This document shows positions 44,856 to 53,429 of a stretch of DNA of 64,000 nt, piece after piece. The notes beneath the pieces are model-generated. The model was not told the DNA's origin. It made no database searches and saw only the letters and a list, made by a program, of their open reading frames with translations. The translations under genes and the position numbers were made by a program. Location: NCBI RefSeq assembly GCF_025558485.1, contig NZ_CP102930.1:2294001-2358000 (forward strand), given 5' to 3'. Source of the DNA: Bdellovibrio bacteriovorus (GTDB lineage: Bacteria; Bdellovibrionota; Bdellovibrionia; Bdellovibrionales; Bdellovibrionaceae). The stretch's first letter is position 1, and each line of letters begins with the position of its first letter.

Positions 44856-45704
44856 TTAAGGAACGTCTTTGAGTATATCGTCTGCCACGAGTGATAAAAA
44901 CTTTTTTTCCAATTCTTCGGCTGAGGGCGAGGGTGTGGCTTTTAAGCCCAGCGCCGCCATTTCAAGAAGCTGCTTTTTTGAATACTTCCTGTCTTCCTGT
45001 AATAAGTCGATGAATAGCGCCTCTGTCAGGTCCAGTGGCCTTTCCCCCACAGTGGCCGTGCGCGAGTTATAGACAAAAGCATACATACCTTTGTCTCGCT
45101 TCAGGACGGGGTTTTCCCTGGTCAAAGTCACGATTTGCAGACTGGGGTTCAATGACAGGACATCAGGTTCAGAGGCACTTTCACCATCGAAAGGCTGAAT
45201 CTCAATCCACGCCTGTACCCATTCCCAGTGCGCTAATTCCAGAATATCCGCCTGTCCCGGAAATTTTTGACGAAGAAAGCCCACGAAGTAACGCCAGTGA
45301 TCCTGCAAAAGCCAACTGCTCCATTCCATGTTCTGCAGATACTCGTTGCGCAGACGATCGGCTGCGACTCCTAAAGATTCCCGCGTTTTCGGAAACAACA
45401 ATTCAAAAAGTCGCCACTGTTCCGCCTGAAATTCGATGGCCTGCCCGGCTTCCACTTTGAAAGGACGAAGCCATTCCAGAGTGCGCAACAGTTCAGCGTC
45501 GTAGATCGCGCGCACCTGATCGGGAATCTGTGGTTCGTGAGTTTGCACCACCAGCTTTTTGGTCTTTTTCAAAGTCTCCAGTTGATGGCGGCGCAAGGCC
45601 CCCACGCCGACAATTTCCACGTCGCGCAGAACGACGACTTCCGCGGACGGCAGGTCCCCGTTCCACGGGAAAAACAAGTGACAGTTTTGGTTCTCATTGG
45701 TCAT
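44856..45704 (-). CDS. HvfC/BufC (DUF2063)-like protein
   Basis: A 282-residue soluble protein. Its middle (about 115-180: LFPKTRESLGVAADRLRNEYL, then WRYFVGFLRQKFP and ILELAHWEWVQAW) resembles the N-terminal domain of HvfC/BufC proteins, which bind partner peptides in copper or metal-peptide loci. The last 80 residues are helical. I see no adjacent precursor peptide. The resemblance is by eye and could be wrong. Confidence 0.55.
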   Translation of the reverse strand: MTNENQNCHLFFPWNGDLPSAEVVVLRDVEIVGVGALRRHQLETLKKTKKLVVQTHEPQIPDQVRAIYDAELLRTLEWLRPFKVEAGQAIEFQAEQWRLFELLFPKTRESLGVAADRLRNEYLQNMEWSSWLLQDHWRYFVGFLRQKFPGQADILELAHWEWVQAWIEIQPFDGESASEPDVLSLNPSLQIVTLTRENPVLKRDKGMYAFVYNSRTATVGERPLDLTEALFIDLLQEDRKYSKKQLLEMAALGLKATPSPSAEELEKKFLSLVADDILKDVP

Positions 45705-45870
45705 TTATTTCAATCCTAGAAGCACACATGGCCGACGGGCAAGAAATGTCGAGTTTTACTCGGGAGTTTCGCCAGAAATGCTGCATATTTCGGCAGTTGA
45801 CTCGCTCGGTCAAATAAATGGAGTAGGAATACTATTGACCGGGATTTGCTCCCATGAAAAAAGGTGGGGC

Positions 45871-46455
45871 ATGAGAATTCTGCTTTTCGTCCTCATTCTG
45901 ATTTCAGGATCTGCTGCCTTATCAGCGCGCCCTCTTTCGGGCACGATTGAACGCGATATTACCGGCACCTACCTGAGAGCCGATTCTGCCTGTGTTCGTT
46001 TTTTAATTGAAGCCAAATCTCAAGATGCTGAATTCAACATCCGCCGTCTTTCCACGGGTGATTCTGTGACTGCTGCGGGAGTTTTGGATACAGACAGCTG
46101 TGTCGCTTACATTGAAAGCGTGGACTATGTTGGTCTGAAGAAAATGCTGGGTTACTGGCACAGCTCCGACGGTCTGCTGACTGTTCGTGACTTCAACTCG
46201 TTGAGCTTCTATCCGATCAGTATCAAGGATTTCCAAAAAGGTCAGGATTACACTATTGTTGATCCGATCACTTATCGTTACAGCGTGACACCTTCCACCG
46301 GTAAAGACTGGGTGGTCTTCCTGTCTGACGCGACGTCCACGACCTTTGCCACTATCCGCTTCAATAAATCCCGTGCTACAATGAAAATCTATGATTCCGA
46401 AACGGGTAACGTGACTCGGACTCTTCACCTAAATAAGTGGGGCGACCTGAAATAA
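45871..46455 (+). CDS. Secreted protein of unknown function
   Basis: A 194-residue protein. ATG at 45871 has AGGTGG just upstream and a signal peptide (ILISGSAALSA). The mature part is beta-rich with two Cys (in SACVRFL and DSCVAYI). Its stop codon overlaps the start of the arginase-family gene (TAATG), so it leads that operon. No family recognised. Confidence 0.78.
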   Translation: MRILLFVLILISGSAALSARPLSGTIERDITGTYLRADSACVRFLIEAKSQDAEFNIRRLSTGDSVTAAGVLDTDSCVAYIESVDYVGLKKMLGYWHSSDGLLTVRDFNSLSFYPISIKDFQKGQDYTIVDPITYRYSVTPSTGKDWVVFLSDATSTTFATIRFNKSRATMKIYDSETGNVTRTLHLNKWGDLK

Positions 46456-47414
46456 TGAGCTGGCTACATTCCATCGACAAACATCTTCTTTTCACCAAAA
46501 ACGACAAAGAAGATCCACGTCTTGGAGAATGCGTCCAGCTCCTTGCCAAAGGCGACCTAAGCAAACTTCCTGAATACAATTTCGACTTTGCGATCATCGG
46601 TTTTCCCGATGATGAGGGCATCGGCCTGAACGGCGGCCGCGTGGGTGCACAGGTTGCACCTCGTGAAATCCGCACTTACTTGTATAAAATGACCCCGCAC
46701 CTGCAAAGCACCCGTCTGCCGCAAATTCTGGATTTGGGTGATCTGATCGACAAAGAAAAACCTTTGGCCGAACGACATGAACGTGCGCGTGAAACCACGC
46801 GCGCACTGGCACAGTCAGGCAAGCGCTGGATCTCCTTGGGGGGCGGCCATGACTACGGCTACTGCGATGGTGCAGGCTTTCTGGATGTCTTTAAGGACGA
46901 GGCCGTTCTGATCAATTTTGATGCTCATATGGACGTGCGCCCGACAGACAAGGGATTTAATTCTGGCACCCCTTTCCATCGTGTGCTTTCTGAATTTCAA
47001 GGCCACGTGGATTTTGCGGAAGTCGGCATCCAGAACCAATGCAACAGCAAAGCTCACATTCAATGGGCGAAAAATCACGGCGCGGAAGTTTTCACTCTGG
47101 ACGATGTGAACGAACGCGGCTTGCAGGATGTCTTGCAGTCTTATCTTAAAGGCAAAGAGAAAAAGAAAATCTTCCTGAGCATCGACATCGATGCCTTCAC
47201 TTCCAGCGAAGCCCCGGGATGCAGTCAGTCCTGGACCACCGGCCTTTTCACCAAAGAGTTTTTGCAAAGCTATCTGTGGATGATTGAAAATTTCGACGTG
47301 CGCGGCATCGGCATTTACGAAGTCTCCCCGCCACTGGATCAGGACAACCGCACCAGCAAGCTGGCGGCGTTGCTGGCTCATAATTTTATTTTTGCAAATC
47401 TAAAGAAGAGCTAG
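46455..47414 (+). CDS. Arginase-family hydrolase (formimidoylglutamase-like)
   Basis: A 319-residue ureohydrolase-fold enzyme with a dinuclear metal site: GGGHD, DAHMD and SIDIDAF are all intact. NSGTPFHRVL fits the HutG (formimidoylglutamase) branch rather than arginase. It is coupled to the gene before it and three bases from the next, which encodes a threonine-aldolase-like enzyme, and then tryptophan 2,3-dioxygenase follows. That context suggests an amide or formamide substrate made by the dioxygenase, N-formylkynurenine, but this is inference. No other hut genes lie here. Confidence 0.85.
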   Translation: MSWLHSIDKHLLFTKNDKEDPRLGECVQLLAKGDLSKLPEYNFDFAIIGFPDDEGIGLNGGRVGAQVAPREIRTYLYKMTPHLQSTRLPQILDLGDLIDKEKPLAERHERARETTRALAQSGKRWISLGGGHDYGYCDGAGFLDVFKDEAVLINFDAHMDVRPTDKGFNSGTPFHRVLSEFQGHVDFAEVGIQNQCNSKAHIQWAKNHGAEVFTLDDVNERGLQDVLQSYLKGKEKKKIFLSIDIDAFTSSEAPGCSQSWTTGLFTKEFLQSYLWMIENFDVRGIGIYEVSPPLDQDNRTSKLAALLAHNFIFANLKKS

Positions 47415-47417
47415 CGC

Positions 47418-48443
47418 ATGAAACGCGGTTTTGGCAGTGACAACCACGCAGGCATTCATCCTCGCATTCTGGAGTCATTGCTGACGGCGAATACCGAACA
47501 CGCCCCAGCCTATGGCACAGACGAATGGACCGAAGCAGCCTTGGGGGAATTTAAAAAACAATTCGGCACTGAGGCACAGGTGTTCTTTGTCTTTAACGGC
47601 ACCGCTGCCAACGTCACCGCCTTGCGAGCTCTGGCAAAGCCCCATCAATCCGTATTCTGTTCTGATGTGGCCCATATCCATGTGGATGAATGTGGGGCCC
47701 CGGAATATATGGCGGGCTGCAAACTGCTTCCACTGCCTTCCGTGAATGGAAAGCTTCAGGTGGAAACTCTGGAAAAAGCCTTCATCCGCCGCGGGGATCA
47801 GCATTATTCCCAAACTCAAGTGCTTAGCCTGACACAGCCAACGGAACTGGGCACGACATATTCTGTGCAGGAACTGAAAGATCTGATTCAGTGGGCAAAG
47901 GCGCGCAAGTTGTATGTTCACATTGACGGTGCCCGCCTGGCCAACGCCGCTTATTTCCTGAAAAAAAGTTTCAAGGAAATCACCACGGACCTGGGCGTGG
48001 ACATTGTTTCTTTTGGCGGCACCAAAAACGGTCTGATGATGGGCGAAGCAGTTGTGATTCTGAACAAGGATCTGGCCACGGATTTTAAATACATCCGCAA
48101 ACAATCAGCACAATTACCTTCAAAAACCCGCTTTATCGCCTGTCAGTTCGAGGCGTATTTTAAGAACAATCTGTGGCAGGACATCGCCGGCCATTCCTAC
48201 GATATGGCTTTATATCTTTACGAATCCTGCAAGAACATTCCCGGCGTCAGCGTGCGGGAAGTTCCACAGAGCAATGCCGTTTTCGCAACCGTTCCCAGTC
48301 ACTGGGTGAAAAAGTTGCGTGAACATTATTTTTTCTATGTCTGGGACGAAAACACTTTTGAATGCCGCTGGATGACCTCATGGGACACCCGAAAGCAGGA
48401 CATCGACGGTTTTGTTCAAATACTTAAGGAGCTTTCACAATGA
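47418..48443 (+). CDS. Beta-eliminating lyase/threonine-aldolase-like PLP enzyme
   Basis: A 341-residue fold-type I PLP enzyme. The pattern FGSDNHAGIHPRILE, the HIDGARLANAA strand and FGGTKNG with the PLP lysine match low-specificity threonine aldolase. It is three bases after the arginase-family gene and overlaps the tryptophan dioxygenase gene as ATGA. A kynureninase-like role in this operon is possible; otherwise it splits threonine to glycine and acetaldehyde. Confidence 0.85.
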   Translation: MKRGFGSDNHAGIHPRILESLLTANTEHAPAYGTDEWTEAALGEFKKQFGTEAQVFFVFNGTAANVTALRALAKPHQSVFCSDVAHIHVDECGAPEYMAGCKLLPLPSVNGKLQVETLEKAFIRRGDQHYSQTQVLSLTQPTELGTTYSVQELKDLIQWAKARKLYVHIDGARLANAAYFLKKSFKEITTDLGVDIVSFGGTKNGLMMGEAVVILNKDLATDFKYIRKQSAQLPSKTRFIACQFEAYFKNNLWQDIAGHSYDMALYLYESCKNIPGVSVREVPQSNAVFATVPSHWVKKLREHYFFYVWDENTFECRWMTSWDTRKQDIDGFVQILKELSQ

Positions 48444-49519
48444 AATACCCACCGGTGCATTATCATTCCTATCTTGGGCTGGACCCTTTGTTGGATGCCC
48501 AACATCCGAAAAGTGTTGAATACGGAAAACCGGCTCATGACGAATTGCTTTTCATTATTGTTCACCAGACTTACGAGTTGTGGTTCAAACAGATCCTCTT
48601 TGAATTGAATTCGGTTCTTTCCACCTTCCAAAAACCCGTGGTGGCGGAAGTGGAAATGGGCATGGCCAGTGCGCGCTTAGAGCGTATTGTCAGCATCCTG
48701 AAACTGATCATCGGTCAGATTGATGTGCTTGAAACCATGACACCGCTGGATTTCCTGGATTTCCGTGACATGCTTTATCCGGCTTCCGGCTTCCAAAGTT
48801 ACCAGTGGCGTTTGATCGAAACAAAATTGGGTCTGCGCATGGGGGATCGTCTGGCTTACAACCAGTCCCCGTTCTATAAGTCTTTAAGTGAATCCCAGCA
48901 GGCCGAGATGATGGAAATTTTAAAACAGCCCTCTTTGCATGACTGCGTGGAAAAATGGCTGGAAAGAACTCCATTCCTGCAAGGTGAAAACTTCAACTTC
49001 TGGGAATCCTACAAAGAAGCCGTGAACAAAATGTTCCAGGACGACATCAACACGGTAAATAGAAACCCGCAGCTAAGCGATGAAATCAAAAAGAAAACCG
49101 TCGAGGGTCTGGAACAAACTTTGAAAAGCTTCGATGCTCTGTTTGACGAAAAGGCGTTTGAAAAGCTGCGCGCCGAAGGCCAGTTCCGCCTAAGTCACAA
49201 GGCCATGCACGCGGCTTTATTGATTCAACTGCACCGCGATCAGCCGATTCTGCAAACTCCGTTCAGAATCATTCGCGCCCTTTTAGACATCGACGAAACC
49301 ATGACCACATGGCGCTATCGCCACGCCTTGATGGCGATGCGCATGTTAGGCCAGAAGATCGGCACCGGAGGTTCCAGCGGTCACAAGTACCTGGCTGATG
49401 CCACCGGCAAGCATAAGATTTTTGGCGACTTCTTCAACCTGACAACCTTCCTGATCCCAAGATCACAGGTCCCACCTCTGCCAAAATCCATCGCCGACCG
49501 CATGAGCTTCCATTATTAG
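48440..49519 (+). CDS. Tryptophan 2,3-dioxygenase family protein
   Basis: A 359-residue haem enzyme. VHQTYELWFKQILFEL, FLDFRDML and GTGGSSGHKYL are family hallmarks. It opens the indole ring to N-formylkynurenine. Usual bacterial TDO is about 280-300 residues, so it is somewhat long. It is the last gene of a four-gene operon with tight overlaps. Confidence 0.92.
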   Translation: MKYPPVHYHSYLGLDPLLDAQHPKSVEYGKPAHDELLFIIVHQTYELWFKQILFELNSVLSTFQKPVVAEVEMGMASARLERIVSILKLIIGQIDVLETMTPLDFLDFRDMLYPASGFQSYQWRLIETKLGLRMGDRLAYNQSPFYKSLSESQQAEMMEILKQPSLHDCVEKWLERTPFLQGENFNFWESYKEAVNKMFQDDINTVNRNPQLSDEIKKKTVEGLEQTLKSFDALFDEKAFEKLRAEGQFRLSHKAMHAALLIQLHRDQPILQTPFRIIRALLDIDETMTTWRYRHALMAMRMLGQKIGTGGSSGHKYLADATGKHKIFGDFFNLTTFLIPRSQVPPLPKSIADRMSFHY

Positions 49520-49548
49520 GTAAAAGGTGCCTGCCGGACACCTTTTAC
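49520..49548. repeat. Short hairpin with the AAAAGGTGCCTG word
   Basis: Arms 49520-49529 and 49539-49548 pair perfectly over ten bases with a nine-base loop. The left arm plus loop gives AAAAGGTGCCTG, as at 5.8 kb. It lies between tryptophan dioxygenase and the ThrRS fragment and can stop transcription from either side. Confidence 0.7.
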
Positions 49549-50276
49549 TGGCGCTCCGCCACCTCCCTGACTAAGGAATCCCGCAACTCTGCGACGGAAG
49601 CTTTTTTGCGTGCGGGTTCTCCCCGCCTTTGCACGCTGACATGGCCTTCCTGCACTTCCCTATCTCCGATGACCACGACGTAACAGGCCTTCCCCTGCCA
49701 GGCTTCGGCCAGTTTTCGTTGCAGCGATTCCACGCGTTCATCGACCCGCACCCGCAAGAAAGCATTATGTAACATCTTTCGGGCCTCTTCCGCAGCGGCG
49801 ACATGGCGATCTGCCAAAGGCACAATCACCACCTGTTCCGGAGCCAGCCACAAAGGAAGCGCGCCCTGATACAGTTCCACCAACAGGGCCACCATGCGTT
49901 CGTGCGAACCCAGTGGTGCCCGATGCAAAATCACGGGGCGTTCTTTTTCACCGGCTTCGTTGATGAAAGATAAATCAAAGCGCTCTGCACTGATAAAGTC
50001 CAACTGCACAGTGGAAGCACTTTCCTCTTTTCCATTCACCGATTCAATTTGAATATCAATCTTCGGACCATAAAAGGCGGCCTCTCCGGCTTCCTCTTCA
50101 AACGGCAGATTATTTTCCACCAGCACTTCGTGCAGAACACTTTCGGCCCAGTCCCACTTTTCAGGCATCGCCACATACTTACCACCCACAGGCAGGGCCC
50201 CCTGATGCAGATATCCCATGTGCCCGCCCCGCTTTTCAATATGCAGCTTGAATGACCTCACCACCGCACAAAGCAT
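49545..50276 (-). pseudogene. Threonyl-tRNA synthetase C-terminal fragment
   Basis: A 243-residue piece of class II ThrRS. GEAAFYGPKIDIQIE, TVQLDFISAERFDL, motif 3 (HRAPLGSHERMVALLVE) and the anticodon-binding domain are present. The TGS and editing domains and motifs 1 and 2 are missing (a full enzyme is about 640 residues). The frame is closed by a stop about 25 bases before the ATG at 50276. It cannot aminoacylate as it stands and is either a remnant or a reused domain. Confidence 0.75.
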
Positions 50277-50387
50277 CCATGAACGACCAATTAGTAATTT
50301 TTAGAGATGCCATAAGTTTTTAGGCACCCCGACCTTGCCAAATCCCGCCCGGATGATTTATTCTTTATCGCTTTTGCAAACAACAAT

Positions 50388-50690
50388 GTCGTTGGGGTCT
50401 GTCGATTTTGCGTGGAGGAAAACACGCCTCTTTTAAGAAGCATGATTATTCATTCTTCTCTGCGTTCGCAAAAAATCGGGGCTAAAATACTTGAAAGCTT
50501 TGCAAAGTATTTGAATGAAAATAATATCGGCCCCACCTACTGCATTCCTTACGATCACCTAGAGTCCTTCTATGGTCTGATTCAATTCAAAGTCATTCGC
50601 GAAGAAGACAGTCCCCTTTTCCTGCAAGATAGAATCAAACAATATCGCAGCAACTCTTCAGACCGTTTTATGATTATGAAGCGGGATTAG
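50388..50690 (+). pseudogene. GNAT acetyltransferase fragment
   Basis: The readable frame runs from a stop at 50313 and gives RPDDLFFIAFA, VVGVCRF, SLRSQKIGAKILESF and a C-terminal FYGLIQFKVI, i.e. strands and the CoA-binding helix of a GNAT domain. The N-terminal strand and a plausible start are missing; the only GTG in frame is at 50412, which would cut the fold. It is probably a decayed acetyltransferase. Confidence 0.55.
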
Positions 50691-50826
50691 CTGCCAGATT
50701 CCAACACAGAGGGTCGCTCCCGGGCCTGCTTTATAGGTAGAGGCACCAGGATCTAGGGCAATGTATGCACCAATTTCTGCAAAACTTTCGGTGGGCCCAC
50801 CCAAGACAGAGTAAAAACCTTACTCT

Positions 50827-51141
50827 CTATTTCAACCAAACTTTTTTTTCCACCGAAATATTCTCCCGATAAGATTCCAGACAACTTTCAGGAGTCACAA
50901 TATCCACTTTGATAGGCAAGCTGGACTCTTCAAATAAGCTTCTTAAGTCGGCCTCTTCAGAGCGAGTGAGTGCTGGAGTCGCTTCAATCCAGAGATCTAG
51001 ATCCGAATACTGGCGATATCCGCCTCGAACTCGAGAGCCAAAGACTGAAACTGTGAACTCCACTTTAGACTTAAGAAAGTTTCGGAGGATGATTTCAATG
51101 AGTTCGATTTGAGAGTCCGAAAGACCTAAGGGTTTAGTCAC
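50827..51141 (-). CDS. MNT-type nucleotidyltransferase (antitoxin of HEPN-MNT pair)
   Basis: A 104-residue minimal nucleotidyltransferase. GSRVRG at residues 35-40 and D47/D49 of SDLDL give the active site. It overlaps the HEPN gene by eight bases. In this type of module the MNT protein neutralises HEPN, in known cases by AMPylating it. Confidence 0.88.
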   Translation of the reverse strand: MTKPLGLSDSQIELIEIILRNFLKSKVEFTVSVFGSRVRGGYRQYSDLDLWIEATPALTRSEEADLRSLFEESSLPIKVDIVTPESCLESYRENISVEKKVWLK

Positions 51142-51514
51142 GACTTTTCTCGAATAAAACTTTATAAAGACCTTGCGCTAAAGGAAGGAACTTCTTGGCC
51201 AACTCATAGCTGTGCAAAGCTAATTTCAAACCATATTCATGGCTGGTTTCATTGCGTGCTTTTTGGAACTCCAACCAATCTTCAACATTCTGGATCCACC
51301 CCAAGCGACCCAGTTCCCGAAAGACAACTTTAGGCGTTTCGGCATGAACTTCATTTTCTTTGAGAATTCGCTGTGCTGCTTTCCACATAATTTCATAGCA
51401 GTACTCAAAGCGTTGAATAGTCCCATCACGTTCAAGATCCGTAGGCTGACTGATCAGAAGAGCTTGTTCTAAATTTTTTAGTGCATCCTGGGAAGGCTGG
51501 AGTGATGTTTTCAT
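51134..51514 (-). CDS. HEPN-type toxin (HI0074 family)
   Basis: A 126-residue helical protein. The HEPN RNase motif RxxxxH is R87-N-E-T-S-H92. Length and FEYCYEIMWKAAQ match the HI0074 family. ATG at 51514 has AGGGAG upstream. The 3' end of tRNA-Leu is only 21 bases before it on the same strand, so one transcript may carry both. Paired with the MNT gene it forms a toxin-antitoxin module. Confidence 0.88.
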   Translation of the reverse strand: MKTSLQPSQDALKNLEQALLISQPTDLERDGTIQRFEYCYEIMWKAAQRILKENEVHAETPKVVFRELGRLGWIQNVEDWLEFQKARNETSHEYGLKLALHSYELAKKFLPLAQGLYKVLFEKSRD

Positions 51515-51535
51515 AGAACTCCCTTGAACTGAAAG

Positions 51536-51627
51536 TGGTGCCCCGGGCCGGAATTGAACCGGCACGCCCGTTTAAACGAAGCCCAGGATTTTAAGTCCTG
51601 TGCGTCTACCAGTTTCGCCACCGGGGC
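51536..51627 (-). tRNA. tRNA-Leu (anticodon UAA)
   Basis: A type II tRNA of 92 bases including an encoded CCA. The acceptor GCCCCGG pairs with CCGGGGC; discriminator is A. The D loop has GGTAGACGC, the anticodon loop is CTTAAAA (UAA), there is a long variable arm and the T arm is GCCGG-TTCAATT-CCGGC. Confidence 0.96.
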
Positions 51628-51728
51628 ACGCGAACAGTAACTCAAACATTTTCGCCAACAAACGTCAATATTTGCCTCAACGCTTTTCTTAATGGGCTCA
51701 AATTGCTTAAAACTCAAGCAGAATTCCG

Positions 51729-52778
51729 CTATCTCACCTTGATGAAGAAAATCAAAAGGGTCAAAGTGATCATCACCTGAACCAGCGTGAAGCGCACCAA
51801 AACTTGCGTGTTGGACCAGCCCCGATTGTGGCGCATGTGATCATGAAGAGGAAAACGAACACTTTTCAGGAAGGCCACTTTAAAGAAGCGCATGATGGCC
51901 ACCTTCACAAGCCCCGTCCCGCCATTGACCATCAAAACAGCCGACACAATCAAAATGCAAAATGGATTGCCGGATTTGATCACAAAGACCCCCAGCAGGA
52001 AGCCCAAAGCTCGCGAGCCCGCATCCCCCATCAACAGCACCGACGGATTTGCGTTATACCAAAGATACCCCAAAAGACAGCCGACCATTGCAAAGGACAT
52101 CATTCCCCAGACAGAACCATCCGCGTAATGAGGCAGAAGCAGGTAATGCGCAATGTCCTTATGACCTAACACGAAATACAGCAAGGCCCCTAAACTGGTG
52201 AAAGCAAAGGCCACCAGGGTTCCGGAAAGACCATCAACGCCGTCGGTACAATTCGTGGAATTGATGGTGGCCCACAGAAGAATTGTCGCCAAAGGTACAA
52301 ACAGCCACAAAGGGACCAAAAACATCTGAGAGGTAAATGGCAGCCAAATTTCAACATCCTTTAAGCCACTTAACAGGAAGGCCGTCAGGACCGCCAGAAC
52401 CATATCAATCAGACCTTTTTTATATTCCCCCCACGAGGTCACCGACTTGTCATCCAGCCAGCCCGACATCATGGCAGCAAAGGTCAAAAGTAAAATACCT
52501 AGCACTTCAATGGACCAAGGCAAAAACAAAAGTTCAATCGCCACAAACAGGCAGATAAAGATCACCCCGGCCCCGGTCGGCTTCCCCGCCGCGACCGCCG
52601 CCTGAACAGCATGGTTACGACCGCGATCGCGAGGTAATCTGTGCATCAGCTTTGGCAGCAGAAAGAAGCTCAAGACAAAGCAGGAAAGAAAATTAAGTCC
52701 GCTTAAAACCAGATGCGACGTCAAAAGACGAAATGGACCGTAATACTGCGAAAGAAATTCCCCTAACCAATAGATCAT
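51729..52778 (-). CDS. MraY-like phospho-sugar transferase
   Basis: A 349-residue membrane protein with about ten helices. GWLDDKSV, NCTDGVDGLSG and LLMGDAGSRALG are active-site parts of MraY-type enzymes. The HHH motif late in MraY reads HDH here (FPLHDHMRH). Standing alone, away from mur genes, it is probably a second, special transferase, not the essential MraY. Confidence 0.82.
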   Translation of the reverse strand: MIYWLGEFLSQYYGPFRLLTSHLVLSGLNFLSCFVLSFFLLPKLMHRLPRDRGRNHAVQAAVAAGKPTGAGVIFICLFVAIELLFLPWSIEVLGILLLTFAAMMSGWLDDKSVTSWGEYKKGLIDMVLAVLTAFLLSGLKDVEIWLPFTSQMFLVPLWLFVPLATILLWATINSTNCTDGVDGLSGTLVAFAFTSLGALLYFVLGHKDIAHYLLLPHYADGSVWGMMSFAMVGCLLGYLWYNANPSVLLMGDAGSRALGFLLGVFVIKSGNPFCILIVSAVLMVNGGTGLVKVAIMRFFKVAFLKSVRFPLHDHMRHNRGWSNTQVLVRFTLVQVMITLTLLIFFIKVR

Positions 52779-52897
52779 CGAGCTGACTCCTGCAATGCGT
52801 CCATTTCATTATGCAGATATGAAATACTGAACACAAGTGGCAATCATCAGACAAGAAACTCCTTTGCACAGGAAACGACTTCGCATAGCCTTAAGAA

Positions 52898-53323
52898 ATG
52901 TTAAAATCCGTCACGCCCCCTATGAAATATCTCAACGGAAAAACTGTGTTCCTTTTTGATGGAGTGGGGGCACTGCTCAGCCTTCTTTTGACTGGCTTCA
53001 TACTTCCACACTTTTCAGAACTGCTGGGAGTTCCCAGACATATTCTTTATTGTCTGGCTCTCTTCCCGCTTCTTTATTCTATTTTTTCCTTAAGCTGTTT
53101 TTTTCTGGCAACACGGACCAAGCTCTGGATGCTGAAAAGTATTATCGCTGCAAACACAGGTTATTGCCTGATCTCGGCCTTGCTGATTTTTACTTATCCT
53201 GAACTCACCCTCTGGGGTCGGATCGTGCTGGCGGCCGAAATTTTAGTGGTCCTAGGGGTCATCGCGATCGAAATAAAAATCCTGAGGGACGTTGAACTCA
53301 CCTTGCAACAAGACCTTCCTTAA
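52898..53323 (+). CDS. Small membrane protein of unknown function
   Basis: A 141-residue protein with four hydrophobic helices (about 18-38, 45-70, 80-102, 107-127). There are two starts in frame, ATG 52898 and ATG 52922. It is divergent from the MraY-like gene, with a 119-base gap. No family recognised. Confidence 0.7.
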   Translation: MLKSVTPPMKYLNGKTVFLFDGVGALLSLLLTGFILPHFSELLGVPRHILYCLALFPLLYSIFSLSCFFLATRTKLWMLKSIIAANTGYCLISALLIFTYPELTLWGRIVLAAEILVVLGVIAIEIKILRDVELTLQQDLP

Positions 53324-53429
53324 GGTCCTTATTCTCATTTTGATTCACCCGCCCCAGGCTGGAGCGGAATCACCTGGAACGTTCCCTTTCTTGCTATAAA
53401 GATCACCCCAGCACGCCGATAGATAAAAT

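Noticed and set aside
51536-51560. Attachment-site duplication of the tRNA-Leu 3' end
   Set aside because: No second copy of the tRNA 3' end is visible in the flanking few kilobases.
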